Shown in pieces: positions 34,238-42,430 of a DNA stretch of 58,706 bases. How positions within the stretch are numbered: position 1 is the stretch's first letter; each line of letters opens with the position of its first letter. A program made the translations under genes and the position numbers. The notes under the pieces are model-generated. The model did not search any database and had not been told where the DNA came from. It saw only the letters and a program-made list of their open reading frames with translations. Where the stretch lies: the NCBI GenBank assembly GCA_021800165.1, contig JAJYZF010000020.1:1-58706 (forward strand), given 5' to 3'. The stretch is from Planctomycetota bacterium. GTDB lineage: Bacteria > Planctomycetota > Phycisphaerae > WQYP01.

Positions 34238-34957
34238 ATGGGCTGGTCGTTGAGCCACCAAGGATTCCATGTGCAAAATCCGGGTACCAGTTTTTGGCGG
34301 CAGCCCCTTGAGCACGGCTGGGCTTCCCAGTTCATTGCGGTGCTGCAACAGGAAAAATTTTTCTCGGCGGCGATTTTGGTGGTGCTGGGATTGCTGTTGC
34401 TGCTTTTATCCCGGTGGTTGTATCGCTGGATCATTGCCGTGGACGTCATCGCCATGGGCTGGGTGTTGGCCATGGTTATGGCGGACAAATCATTGCTGGC
34501 CGCGGTGGTGGTGGTGGCGGTGGCCGTTATTGCGGCCATTACCCTGGTGCCGATGCTGGAAATGGTTTTCGCGCTAGTCGGGGCGGTGGCGGGATGCTTA
34601 ATGGGCATGGCGGTATCCCACTGGATGCATTCGCCACCCGAAATGGTACTCTTGGCCGCGATTCTGGGGCTGATCGCGGTGGGGGTGATGGCCTTTCTGG
34701 TTTTTCGGGCGGCGCTTATTTTCTTCTTCACGCTGCAAGGTTCGGCCATGTTCGTGGGCGGTTTCCTGGCGCTGCTGCGTGAGGATGCGCCGGTTTCCTG
34801 GAATCAGTGGGCCTTGCAGGCACGGTTGCTTACGCCAACTGCATTATTGTTGCTGACCTTGGGCGTCGCCTGCCTGGGCACTTTAATACAGCAGTGGCAG
34901 TGGAACGGCAAGGTTGAAAGGGATAAAACAACGGGCGGGCAATGGAGGTTGAGATGA
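34238..34957 (+). CDS. Membrane protein of unknown function
   Basis: A 239-residue protein with about seven hydrophobic segments between residues 40 and 222, separated by very short loops, and a polar basic tail. It has no catalytic motif that I recognise. Size, topology and position suggest that it is a distant relative or partner of the preceding membrane protein. The start ATG has only a weak A-rich upstream region. Function cannot be said. Confidence 0.7.
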   Translation: MGWSLSHQGFHVQNPGTSFWRQPLEHGWASQFIAVLQQEKFFSAAILVVLGLLLLLLSRWLYRWIIAVDVIAMGWVLAMVMADKSLLAAVVVVAVAVIAAITLVPMLEMVFALVGAVAGCLMGMAVSHWMHSPPEMVLLAAILGLIAVGVMAFLVFRAALIFFFTLQGSAMFVGGFLALLREDAPVSWNQWALQARLLTPTALLLLTLGVACLGTLIQQWQWNGKVERDKTTGGQWRLR

Positions 34958-35006
34958 TCGCACCAGCCGCACAGAAGTACGGGGTCGCGGAAACCATGGC
35001 AAAATT

Positions 35007-36602
35007 TTAAGGATGCCGTCGATCGGTCAGGGTGCGGCGTGCGGGATAAGCTAAAGTAAAATCCCAACTCAGGCCGTAATGGCTGCGGGGAATCGGTACC
35101 GGTGAGCCAATCTCCATGACCACCAAGTCGTACGTGCCAGGAGGCAGGTTGTTGAGATGAATTTGTTGTACGTTGTCGATGGGGCTTTTACTCCAAGCCA
35201 CCTCGCCGGAAGAATTGAGCAGATAAAGATAAAAATGGTCCATCAGGAGTGTAGTGCCGGCCCAGGTGACATTCCAATCCAGCGTGGCGTTTAAATTCCA
35301 GGAGGCCCTTGCCGTCTTCGGCAGATCAAAGAGATAGTGATGGAGTCGATTGCTCTCGGCCCTGGTGTGGCTGGTCCCAAGATTCCAGCCCTTGAGAGGT
35401 TCTGGCGCTGCGGCATAAGTATACGGGGTCGGCATGGATTGCATATTCAAGGTGGTGCTGACGGTGGGTAGGTGTTCACCAGCCAGAAGGTCTTCGTAGG
35501 CGTTGTAAACGTTAAGCACCCCTGCGCCATAGCGTGGATCCAGCGGCGTGAAGGTAAAAGCGCTGGGTTTGTTAAAAATGTATACGTGTTCAAAAATATC
35601 GTATGAATTTGTCCAGTCCGGAGGTTTGGTCGCTCCATTAAGAAGCAGCGCCTTGATGACGCGAATATCCGTGTCGGCGGTGGTACTTCCTCCCAGCCCT
35701 TCCTTCCCGGCTTGGAGCAGGAGTGCGGCAGCGCCGGAGACCAGTGGGGCGGCATAACTGGTTTCCGTTCCCGGAGCGCTGATGTCCGGCTTGCATCGGC
35801 CATCACAGGCCGGGCCGATGCCAGTGGTGCCGTTGCATGTCGCCACAGCAAGGTCGTTGTAGGCGTCGGCGGGTGGGTTCACCTGGCTGGGCCAGCCGGT
35901 GTCGGTAGTCATCGCCAACCCATTGCCAACGGCGGAGATAAAAAGCGTATTGTGGCGTGCGGCATAATTATCGAAAACAGCATCTACAGAGCGAATTTCG
36001 CCGGTAGTGGCATTCTCAAAAACATAGCTCTGATTGATCACTGCGGGTGCGGCGATTTGGCCCGGCGGAATCAGCGATGGGCTGGGGCTGCATAACTGGC
36101 GATAGAGTGCCTGGGCATTCCACACGTCAATATGGCTTACGTCGGGGCATACGCCCGTCATAACATTGCCGCCGAGGTTACCGTAAAAGAGCCGACCAAC
36201 CCGCGTTGCGTGGGCGGACTGAGTTGGAATCTCCGGCTTGAAACTCGATATTCCGGAGCGATTGATAAACGTGAATTTGAACGAGGGTTGGCCGGTGGCC
36301 GTACAACTTGGTTCGAATTTGTCCGCATGAGGGCAAAGCGAGGCTTCTACCTGAGCCACGGTTATTCCCGTGCCATTAAGCTCGGGAGCTACTGCCCGCA
36401 ATTGGGTAAGTCCGATTTGCTGCCACGGGGTGTGGCCTTGAGCCACGGAAAGTGCGCCCGTTATCGCCGCCAGCGCCAGCAAGACGGACATCCCGGACCG
36501 GTGTAGAACAGCTCTGGAGTCCAAAGCCGCTTTGTCTAATTGACCAGCCGTCGGCAGATTCAATGACGACCTTGGGTGAAAATTTGAAAGCACGGGTGCC
36601 AT
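35007..36602 (-). CDS. Secreted subtilase-like (S8) protein with Glu at the catalytic Asp position
   Basis: A 531-residue protein with a hydrophobic signal or anchor segment (~37-55). In subtilase order: ITVAQVEAS puts Glu86 where the catalytic Asp is expected; His131 lies in SAHATRVG; Asn227 in SAVGNG is the oxyanion residue; Ser282 in GTETSYAAPLVSGAAAL is the nucleophile. So Ser, His and Asn remain while Asp is Glu. The last ~140 residues form a beta-sandwich resembling proprotein-convertase-like domains (YDLVVMEIG). It may be a weak or altered protease or a non-catalytic binding protein. ATG 36602 has AAGGA eight bases upstream. It follows the beta-helix gene by 23 bases, so both are probably co-expressed. 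Confidence 0.8.
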   Translation of the reverse strand: MAPVLSNFHPRSSLNLPTAGQLDKAALDSRAVLHRSGMSVLLALAAITGALSVAQGHTPWQQIGLTQLRAVAPELNGTGITVAQVEASLCPHADKFEPSCTATGQPSFKFTFINRSGISSFKPEIPTQSAHATRVGRLFYGNLGGNVMTGVCPDVSHIDVWNAQALYRQLCSPSPSLIPPGQIAAPAVINQSYVFENATTGEIRSVDAVFDNYAARHNTLFISAVGNGLAMTTDTGWPSQVNPPADAYNDLAVATCNGTTGIGPACDGRCKPDISAPGTETSYAAPLVSGAAALLLQAGKEGLGGSTTADTDIRVIKALLLNGATKPPDWTNSYDIFEHVYIFNKPSAFTFTPLDPRYGAGVLNVYNAYEDLLAGEHLPTVSTTLNMQSMPTPYTYAAAPEPLKGWNLGTSHTRAESNRLHHYLFDLPKTARASWNLNATLDWNVTWAGTTLLMDHFYLYLLNSSGEVAWSKSPIDNVQQIHLNNLPPGTYDLVVMEIGSPVPIPRSHYGLSWDFTLAYPARRTLTDRRHP

Positions 36603-36625
36603 AACGGTCTTTCCTTGAAGGTGCG

Positions 36626-37864
36626 TCAGGGCAGACGCAACGGTCCAGCACCGGGTTGTGGATGACGATAGCGGATCAGGTGTCCGAGACCGGCAAAACG
36701 CAGCAGCGGTTGCCTGCGCAGATGGATTCGGTGCCAAGGCAGCTTAATACTTCGCCATGGAATCATTGGCCCGCCAAACCGTTGTGCCAAGGCCCCGTAG
36801 GCGGGCGATATCCAATTGCCGGTGCCTTTCACGTTGCTCCAGCGAGCGCCATTGATGCAATCGAGCAATACTGCGTGGTGGGAAGAATTGATAATTTTAT
36901 TGTCTACCATTACCAGCTTGGCTCCGGGAGCGGAAAGCACCAACGCGCCGGTGTAGTAGGGGGTGACGATGGTATTGTGCACCAGGTACAGTGTTCCGGT
37001 GTGATTGGCACCGCCATCACGTCCGAAGTTAATGATTTCCCGATTGCCGGACATCTTCTTTTTCTTGATGATAATACAGCCCAGCACCACTGCGTCGCTG
37101 TGGGGTTGATCGGTATTGCCGCGATCGTCCACCAGATCCAGTTCACGATTGGCCGAGCCGTGGATATAGCAATACTCCACCCAGGTAATATGGGCACGGC
37201 TCTTGAGGTTGTGGCCGGTAAGACTGTCGGAAATTTCGCAGCCACGGATGAGAGCGCTGGTTCCCCCCAGATACAAATTGTGGTTATATCCGGCCTGATG
37301 GAAGGTGCCATTTTTTGTAATCAGGCAGTCTTCAATGACTTGCTGCGAACCGGTGTGGCGGGCCAACTCGCCATTACTCATAATGCCCATATCGTTGCCG
37401 CGAATGTAGCAGTGGCGAATCACGATATGATTCGCCGCATTGATCCGCACGCCGGCCCCGTTGGAAGAATTATTATGGGCACCGGTAAGATAAAAGCCGC
37501 TAAGCGTGCAGCCGCTGGCGGTGGGGTCAAATTGAAAAATTGCTCGCGGAAGGGGTTGGCGGCCGGAATAATCAAATCCTTGGCCGTTGATTTTAACCAA
37601 CCGATTAGGTAAGGCGGATTCAATGGTAATGCGTGGTTTTGTCACCAGCACCGCTACCCGGCGATAAGCCACTCCACCCGACAAGGGCCAGACTTTGATG
37701 ATGTCTCCGGGCCGGGCCACGCGCATGGCCCGGGCGATGCTGTGAAATTGGCGGCCCGGACCTACCTGCAAAACCGATGCGCCGACCGATGACCAGGCAA
37801 TCACCGCCAACGCCATCAGCCCAATGAAGCGCATCTGGAGCGATCTAAAGATATTAAACGTCAT
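36626..37864 (-). CDS. Secreted right-handed parallel beta-helix protein
   Basis: A 412-residue protein with a signal peptide (~1-29, ending VGAS). From ~30, the phrase VGPGRQFHSIARAMRVARPGD is the usual opening of pectate-lyase-like beta-helix proteins. Repeats such as HIVIRHCYIRGND, IEDCLITKNG, IRGCEISDS and VEYCYIHGSAN are coils of the helix (~150-260). No Ca2+ or catalytic pectate lyase residues can be assigned with confidence; related proteins are polysaccharide lyases or binding proteins. It is upstream of and closely linked to the subtilase-like gene on the same strand. Confidence 0.85.
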   Translation of the reverse strand: MTFNIFRSLQMRFIGLMALAVIAWSSVGASVLQVGPGRQFHSIARAMRVARPGDIIKVWPLSGGVAYRRVAVLVTKPRITIESALPNRLVKINGQGFDYSGRQPLPRAIFQFDPTASGCTLSGFYLTGAHNNSSNGAGVRINAANHIVIRHCYIRGNDMGIMSNGELARHTGSQQVIEDCLITKNGTFHQAGYNHNLYLGGTSALIRGCEISDSLTGHNLKSRAHITWVEYCYIHGSANRELDLVDDRGNTDQPHSDAVVLGCIIIKKKKMSGNREIINFGRDGGANHTGTLYLVHNTIVTPYYTGALVLSAPGAKLVMVDNKIINSSHHAVLLDCINGARWSNVKGTGNWISPAYGALAQRFGGPMIPWRSIKLPWHRIHLRRQPLLRFAGLGHLIRYRHPQPGAGPLRLP

Positions 37865-38161
37865 GCCGGCAATCTCCGCTAAGCGACAGCGCGTCGTTAC
37901 CAGCCTGACATTATGTGGGGCTGGATAGTAATTGGCAATCGAGAAATGAGGGGCCGGGCGGCGGGTGTACGCGGCCGAGCTGATGAAAGTCTTGCGAATT
38001 GAGCCAATAACGGGGGGGGCGCTGCGCGCGAAACAATGGTACCCGACCCCTTTCTACCCTCAAAATACTGCCTGAGGCTACCGGGATAAACTCCGGCGCA
38101 ATCCCGATACCTCGAGAGATAAACAGTGGGGGATATTTTCATCCAGCCGGCCTTGCAGGCC
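37865..38161. other. Intergenic region, no gene seen
   Basis: 297 bases between glmS and the beta-helix gene. It must contain the promoter for the beta-helix/subtilase pair, but no convincing -35/-10 pair or strong terminator was found. A run of eight G lies near 38018-38025. Confidence 0.4.
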
Positions 38162-39994
38162 CTATTCCACGGTGACGCTTTTGGCCAGATTGCGGGGTTT
38201 GTCCACATTGCAGCCGCGGGCAACGGCGGCATGATAGGCCAGCAGTTGCAGGGGCAATACGGTCAGCAATGGCTGGAGGGGTTCGATGGTTTCCGGGACG
38301 GTGAATACGTGGTCAGCGACGCCATGGATATGGTTGTCGCCTTCGCTGGCGACGGCGATAATTTTACCGCCCCTGGCTTTCACTTCCTGAATGTTGCCCA
38401 GCAGCTTTTCGTATTGGCTGCCGCGGGTGGCGACAAAAACGGCGGGCATCCCGGGATTGATTAAGGCGATCGGGCCATGTTTCATTTCGGCGGCGGGCAA
38501 TCCTTCAGCATGAATGTAGCTGATTTCCTTGAGTTTCAGGGCACCTTCCAGGGCGACGGGATAGTTGAAGCCTCGACCAAGGAACAGCCAGTTTTCGCGA
38601 TGGATGTACTGGCAGGCGGCCTGACCAATCGCGGCGCTTTGTTCGAGCACGTGGCGCATCTGATCAGGAATGCGCATGATGGCCTGCAGGAATTCGTTGA
38701 GCACGGCCTGGCTCATGTACTTGCGGCGGGCGATCGACAGAGCCAGCAGGGCTTCCACGATGATTTGTCCGGTGAAGGCTTTGGTGCTGGCGACACCGAT
38801 TTCGGGGCCGACGTGGAGATAAATGCCGGCATCGGTTTCCCGGGCTATGGTGCTGCCGACCCCATTGACGATTCCCAGACTCAAGGCCCCGCGGTCCTTG
38901 GCTTCGCGCAGGGCGGCCAGAGTGTCGGCGGTTTCGCCGGATTGACTGATCGCCAGCACAATGGTTCCGTCTTCAACAATCGGATTGCGATAACGGAATT
39001 CGCTGGCGTATTCCACTTCGGTGGGAATTTTGGCCAGTTCCTCAAAAAGAAATTCACCCACCAGGCCCGCGTGCCAGGCGGTACCGCAGCCGGTGATGAT
39101 AATGCGGCGCGCCCGGACGATATCGCGACTGTACGGGCCAATGCCGCCCAGCACGACCCGGCCTTCCTGCAAATCCACCCGGCCGCGTAGCGCGTTGGCG
39201 ATGGCTTCCGGCTGTTCAAATATCTCCTTAAGCATGAAATGCGCATATTGACCAAGTTCGATTTGTTGAATGGAGAATTCCACGGCGGTGATTTCCTTGG
39301 TCACGGGAACATCATCGGTGGTCATGGTCTTAAAGCCGCCGGGCCGGATAACCGCCATCTCATTGTCATTAAGATAAATGACCTGAGTGGTATGCTCAAC
39401 AATGGCCGAGGCATCGGAAGCCACGACATACTCATCTTTACCGACGCCGATGATCAGCGGCGAACCGCGTCGGGCGACAATCAGGGTATCCGTTTCCGCA
39501 GCGCACATGACCGCCAGGCCATAGGTTCCGCGGACTTCCCGCAGGGCCAGTTGGACGGCCTTGGCGATATCGCCCTGATAAAAATGACCGATCAGCATGG
39601 CCAGCACTTCCGTATCCGTCTGGCTGACAAACTGGTGCCCTTTGGCGGTAAGAAATTGCTTGAGGGAGGCATAATTTTCGATGATGCCGTTGTGGACCAC
39701 GGCAATGGTGGCCTTATCATCGGTGTGTGGATGGGCGTTGACTTCGGTGGGAGCCCCGTGAGTGGCCCAACGGGTGTGGGCCATGCCCACCTTGCCGCGA
39801 TTGGCGTGTGGCTGTTGATCCAACGCAGCCTCCAGAACGCTGATGCGCCCGGCGGTTTTTTTTATAAAAAATTGCCCACCGTCCTGAATACAGACCCCCG
39901 CCGAATCGTACCCGCGGTATTCAAGTCGCTTAAGTCCTTCCAGAAGAAGCGGTTGCACATCTTTATTACCGACATACGCTACAATGCCACACAT
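38162..39994 (-). CDS. glmS: Glutamine-fructose-6-phosphate aminotransferase (isomerising)
   Basis: A 610-residue enzyme making glucosamine-6-phosphate, the first step to UDP-GlcNAc for wall and surface glycans. The N-terminal glutaminase begins MCGIVAYVG, with Cys2 the nucleophile after Met removal. The isomerase half has two SIS domains, with SQSGETADTLAALREAK and the C-terminal CNVDKPRNLAKSVTVE conserved. The length is standard. ATG 39994 was chosen because Cys must be residue 2; GGAG lies nine bases upstream. No glmS ribozyme signature is visible before the gene. It is divergent from hpnH. Confidence 0.97.
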   Translation of the reverse strand: MCGIVAYVGNKDVQPLLLEGLKRLEYRGYDSAGVCIQDGGQFFIKKTAGRISVLEAALDQQPHANRGKVGMAHTRWATHGAPTEVNAHPHTDDKATIAVVHNGIIENYASLKQFLTAKGHQFVSQTDTEVLAMLIGHFYQGDIAKAVQLALREVRGTYGLAVMCAAETDTLIVARRGSPLIIGVGKDEYVVASDASAIVEHTTQVIYLNDNEMAVIRPGGFKTMTTDDVPVTKEITAVEFSIQQIELGQYAHFMLKEIFEQPEAIANALRGRVDLQEGRVVLGGIGPYSRDIVRARRIIITGCGTAWHAGLVGEFLFEELAKIPTEVEYASEFRYRNPIVEDGTIVLAISQSGETADTLAALREAKDRGALSLGIVNGVGSTIARETDAGIYLHVGPEIGVASTKAFTGQIIVEALLALSIARRKYMSQAVLNEFLQAIMRIPDQMRHVLEQSAAIGQAACQYIHRENWLFLGRGFNYPVALEGALKLKEISYIHAEGLPAAEMKHGPIALINPGMPAVFVATRGSQYEKLLGNIQEVKARGGKIIAVASEGDNHIHGVADHVFTVPETIEPLQPLLTVLPLQLLAYHAAVARGCNVDKPRNLAKSVTVE

Positions 39995-40354
39995 GGTTTG
40001 AATCTCCAAGTTACTGCCGCCATTATACCAGAACGGCTATCGACCTATCGGTTTTTTAGGACGTTGGCCTGCATGAAAACGGACTCAAGAAGGTCTGCTG
40101 CCATGGCCCGAGCTTTGGGCGTGCTTTGGGACCAGGTAAAAATGGCTTGACACTTTCCGGCTGGCCCTTTTGGCCGCCGGCTGCGTTGGTCGCTCCTTAC
40201 AGAGGCCTACTGGTCCTGCTAATCGTTAGATTGTACGGCTGGCGGTGAATATGGTATCATTATAAACCATAGCTGGCGCAATAGGACGGCGTCATGGGGA
40301 CTCGGTACCGAATTTAATTTTGGCCGACTCTGGTCGTTTTGAAGAAAGGATCCA
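39995..40354. other. Divergent glmS-hpnH intergenic region with repeat copy
   Basis: 360 bases. It holds a partial copy of the palindromic repeat (40128-40213) and must contain the promoters of glmS and hpnH. No strong consensus promoter was identified. AAGAAAGGAT just before 40355 is the hpnH ribosome site. Confidence 0.5.
40128..40213. repeat. Partial copy of the palindromic repeat found at 5315
   Basis: Matches 5316-5402 with about 12 mismatches over some 78 aligned bases by hand count, beginning at the terminal GGGACC. The shared core includes CACTTTCCGGCTGG, CCTTTTGGCCGC and GCTCCTTACAGA. The second half and the right terminal repeat are not recognisable, so this copy is truncated or diverged. 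It lies in a non-coding region. Confidence 0.8.
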
Positions 40355-41512
40355 ATGGGTGTTCCAATTTCACAAATGTGGACCGTGGCCCGCTACGTTC
40401 TTACCCAAAAAATCAAGGGCAAAAAACGCTATCCGCTGGTGCTGATGCTGGAACCACTCTTTCGGTGCAATCTGGCCTGCGCTGGTTGTGGAAAGATTCA
40501 ATATCCGGCTCATATCCTCAAGCAAAACCTCACGCCCGAACAATGCTTCTCTGCGGTGGAGGAATGCGGTGCTCCGATGGTGAGCATCCCCGGCGGTGAG
40601 CCGCTGCTGCACCCGCAAATCAAGGAAATCGTGGAAGGGCTGGTAGCGCGGCGCAAATATATTTATTTGTGCACCAATGCGCTGCTTTTGCGGGAAAAGA
40701 TTCATCTCTTCAAGCCTTCCAAATATCTCACCTTCAGTGTGCACCTGGATGGTGAAAAAGACCACCATGATTTTTCGGTCTGCCGGGAAGGCGGCTTTGA
40801 TATCGCGTTGGCCGGCATCCAAGAGGCGGTGCGGCGAGGCTTCCGTGTCACCACCAATACCACTCTTTTTGACGGGACCGATCCGGTGAGCGTGCGGCGA
40901 TTTTTCGACCAGATGATGGAGCTTGGCGTGGAAGGCATGATGTTGTCGCCGGGCTACAGTTACGAAAAAGCCCCCGATCAGGAACACTTTCTGGGACGGG
41001 CCAAAACGCGTACGCTCTTTGGCACTATTTTGAGTAATCGCAACAAGAATTGGCGGTTTAATCAAAGTCCGCTCTTTCTGGAATTTCTCATGGGGCGGCG
41101 CTCCTACGTGTGCACACCTTGGGGGATGCCCACGTATAACATCTTCGGTTGGCAAAAACCGTGTTACCTGTTGCAAGATGGTTATGCCGATACCTTTTCC
41201 GAGATGCTTTCCCAGACGCAATGGGAAAAATATGGTGCGGAATCGGGTAATCCAAAGTGCGCCAACTGCATGGTGCACAGCGGCTACGAAGCCAGCGCGG
41301 TGGATGATACTTTTGGTTCAATTCGTGGCTTTCTGGCCACGGTTCGTTCTACCCTTTTTGGTGGGACGTATGCCAATGCGTCAGCCTTGGAGGCTTTGCA
41401 GCAGCCGGTAGAGTCCCGGGCGGCAAGCCTTGTGGAATTAAAAGTTACCGCGCCGCGGCGCGTGCCGCACGAGTTAGCGGATACGCAAAGTGTTTCGTCG
41501 CGACGATCATAA
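40355..41512 (+). CDS. hpnH: Radical SAM adenosyl-hopene transferase HpnH
   Basis: A 385-residue radical SAM enzyme that links adenosine to diploptene, giving adenosylhopane, the precursor of extended C35 hopanoids. The cluster motif is Cys38-x3-Cys42-x2-Cys45 ([11 protein letters not shown]). The sequence [14 protein letters not shown] and [13 protein letters not shown] near the C-terminus are characteristic of HpnH, and the opening ([19 protein letters not shown]) is also typical. The last ~40 residues are less conserved and Arg/Ser-rich. No other hopanoid gene lies in the window. A small gene overlaps or follows closely downstream. Confidence 0.93.
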   Translation: MGVPISQMWTVARYVLTQKIKGKKRYPLVLMLEPLFRCNLACAGCGKIQYPAHILKQNLTPEQCFSAVEECGAPMVSIPGGEPLLHPQIKEIVEGLVARRKYIYLCTNALLLREKIHLFKPSKYLTFSVHLDGEKDHHDFSVCREGGFDIALAGIQEAVRRGFRVTTNTTLFDGTDPVSVRRFFDQMMELGVEGMMLSPGYSYEKAPDQEHFLGRAKTRTLFGTILSNRNKNWRFNQSPLFLEFLMGRRSYVCTPWGMPTYNIFGWQKPCYLLQDGYADTFSEMLSQTQWEKYGAESGNPKCANCMVHSGYEASAVDDTFGSIRGFLATVRSTLFGGTYANASALEALQQPVESRAASLVELKVTAPRRVPHELADTQSVSSRRS

Positions 41513-41561
41513 ACCAAGGCGAGCTGTCGCCATTTTCCACCCAACCCCTGGAGATTCTCTT

Positions 41562-41990
41562 TTGCCGCAAGAAACCAAGTCACATGTCTCTCTTTCGCCC
41601 GCTGATGATCAGACCGCCCGCTTGGGGGAGCAGGAGAATTTGGAAGGCTGGATTCCTCCGTTGGTTTCGCCGGAGCAACTTATAGCCGCGCTGGAAAAGG
41701 CGTTTGGTTATCGGGGCGATGTGTGCATTCATACCCGGCAGGGGCAAGTCATTGAGGGCTACGTTTTTGATCGGGGCGGTGATGGGGTGGACTTGCAAAA
41801 CCGCTATGTGCGCCTGTATCCGAAGGGCAGCACCGAAAAAATTCGTATCGCCTACAGCGATATTGCCCGTCTGGAATTTTCAGGCAAAGATGCGGCCGCC
41901 GGCAAAAGTTTTCAGACTTGGCTGAAAAAATACCAGGAAAAAAAGGCCGCGGGTGAGAGTAATATTCGCATTGATCCGGAAGAGCTTTGA
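41562..41990 (+). CDS. Small protein with Sm/SH3-like barrel, unknown function
   Basis: A 142-residue cytoplasmic protein. Residues ~45-105 (YRGDVCIHT, GQVIEGYVFDR, then IRIAYSDIARLEFSGKD) look like a five-strand Sm- or SH3-like barrel. The C-terminal part is a charged helix (FQTWLKKYQEKKAAGES). I do not recognise a named family. TTG 41562 is chosen because GGAG lies eight bases upstream; an ATG at 41490 would overlap hpnH by 23 bases. It is the only gene following hpnH on this strand and may be co-transcribed. Confidence 0.7.
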   Translation: MPQETKSHVSLSPADDQTARLGEQENLEGWIPPLVSPEQLIAALEKAFGYRGDVCIHTRQGQVIEGYVFDRGGDGVDLQNRYVRLYPKGSTEKIRIAYSDIARLEFSGKDAAAGKSFQTWLKKYQEKKAAGESNIRIDPEEL

Positions 41991-42092
41991 TCAGCGTTGC
42001 CGTCGGCAGCGTCCGCAGCCGTGTGGCGGGCCCAAAGCGTAAGGATGGAGCGTCGCAGACGACTTGGAGTCGGCCCGTGTGCCGATAGACAA

Positions 42093-42407
42093 CTATGGCC
42101 CGGTGGGGGGGGCAAAGCCGTGGGCCCAGTTGCCTGGGGCAGCGGAATTCGGGATATAGCTGGGGGGCACAGGCTGTCCGCTGACGTGCGGTGTTTGATA
42201 GGTGCCACCCCGGCCCGTTTGCAGATTTCCAGCGGGCATGCTGCGGCCGAGCCGGGCGTCCACGCTGTTGTCCCTGATCACTCGCGTTTCGCAGCCATTG
42301 AGGCTCAGCACCGCAATCGTTGCCGCCGTCAGCAGGGCCAAACCGATCAGGCGTTCGATGGGGCAGCCCCTCGGAAGTACCCATCTGCCATGGCATTGAG
42401 AATACAT
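42093..42407 (-). CDS. Small predicted lipoprotein
   Basis: A 104-residue protein with a hydrophobic segment (~20-37) ending in LNGC, a plausible lipobox with Cys about residue 39, followed by a polar, Pro/Gly-rich tail that may be disordered. It starts 23 bases after the rnr stop codon and is probably in the same transcript. No clear ribosome site is seen before the ATG, so a later start is possible. Function unknown. Confidence 0.5.
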   Translation of the reverse strand: MYSQCHGRWVLPRGCPIERLIGLALLTAATIAVLSLNGCETRVIRDNSVDARLGRSMPAGNLQTGRGGTYQTPHVSGQPVPPSYIPNSAAPGNWAHGFAPPTGP

Positions 42408-42430
42408 AACGCACGCGTGTGTTGGTATGA

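Noticed and set aside
35007..36602. Sedolisin (S53) assignment because of Glu at the acid position
   Set aside because: The His motif and the Ser motif with SYAAP follow S8, not S53, order.
37897..38232. 111-codon minus-strand frame between the beta-helix gene and glmS
   Set aside because: Pro/Arg-rich, overlaps the glmS end, no ribosome site.
39995..40140. glmS ribozyme before glmS
   Set aside because: No conserved ribozyme core could be recognised in the short leader; such ribozymes are mainly from Firmicutes.
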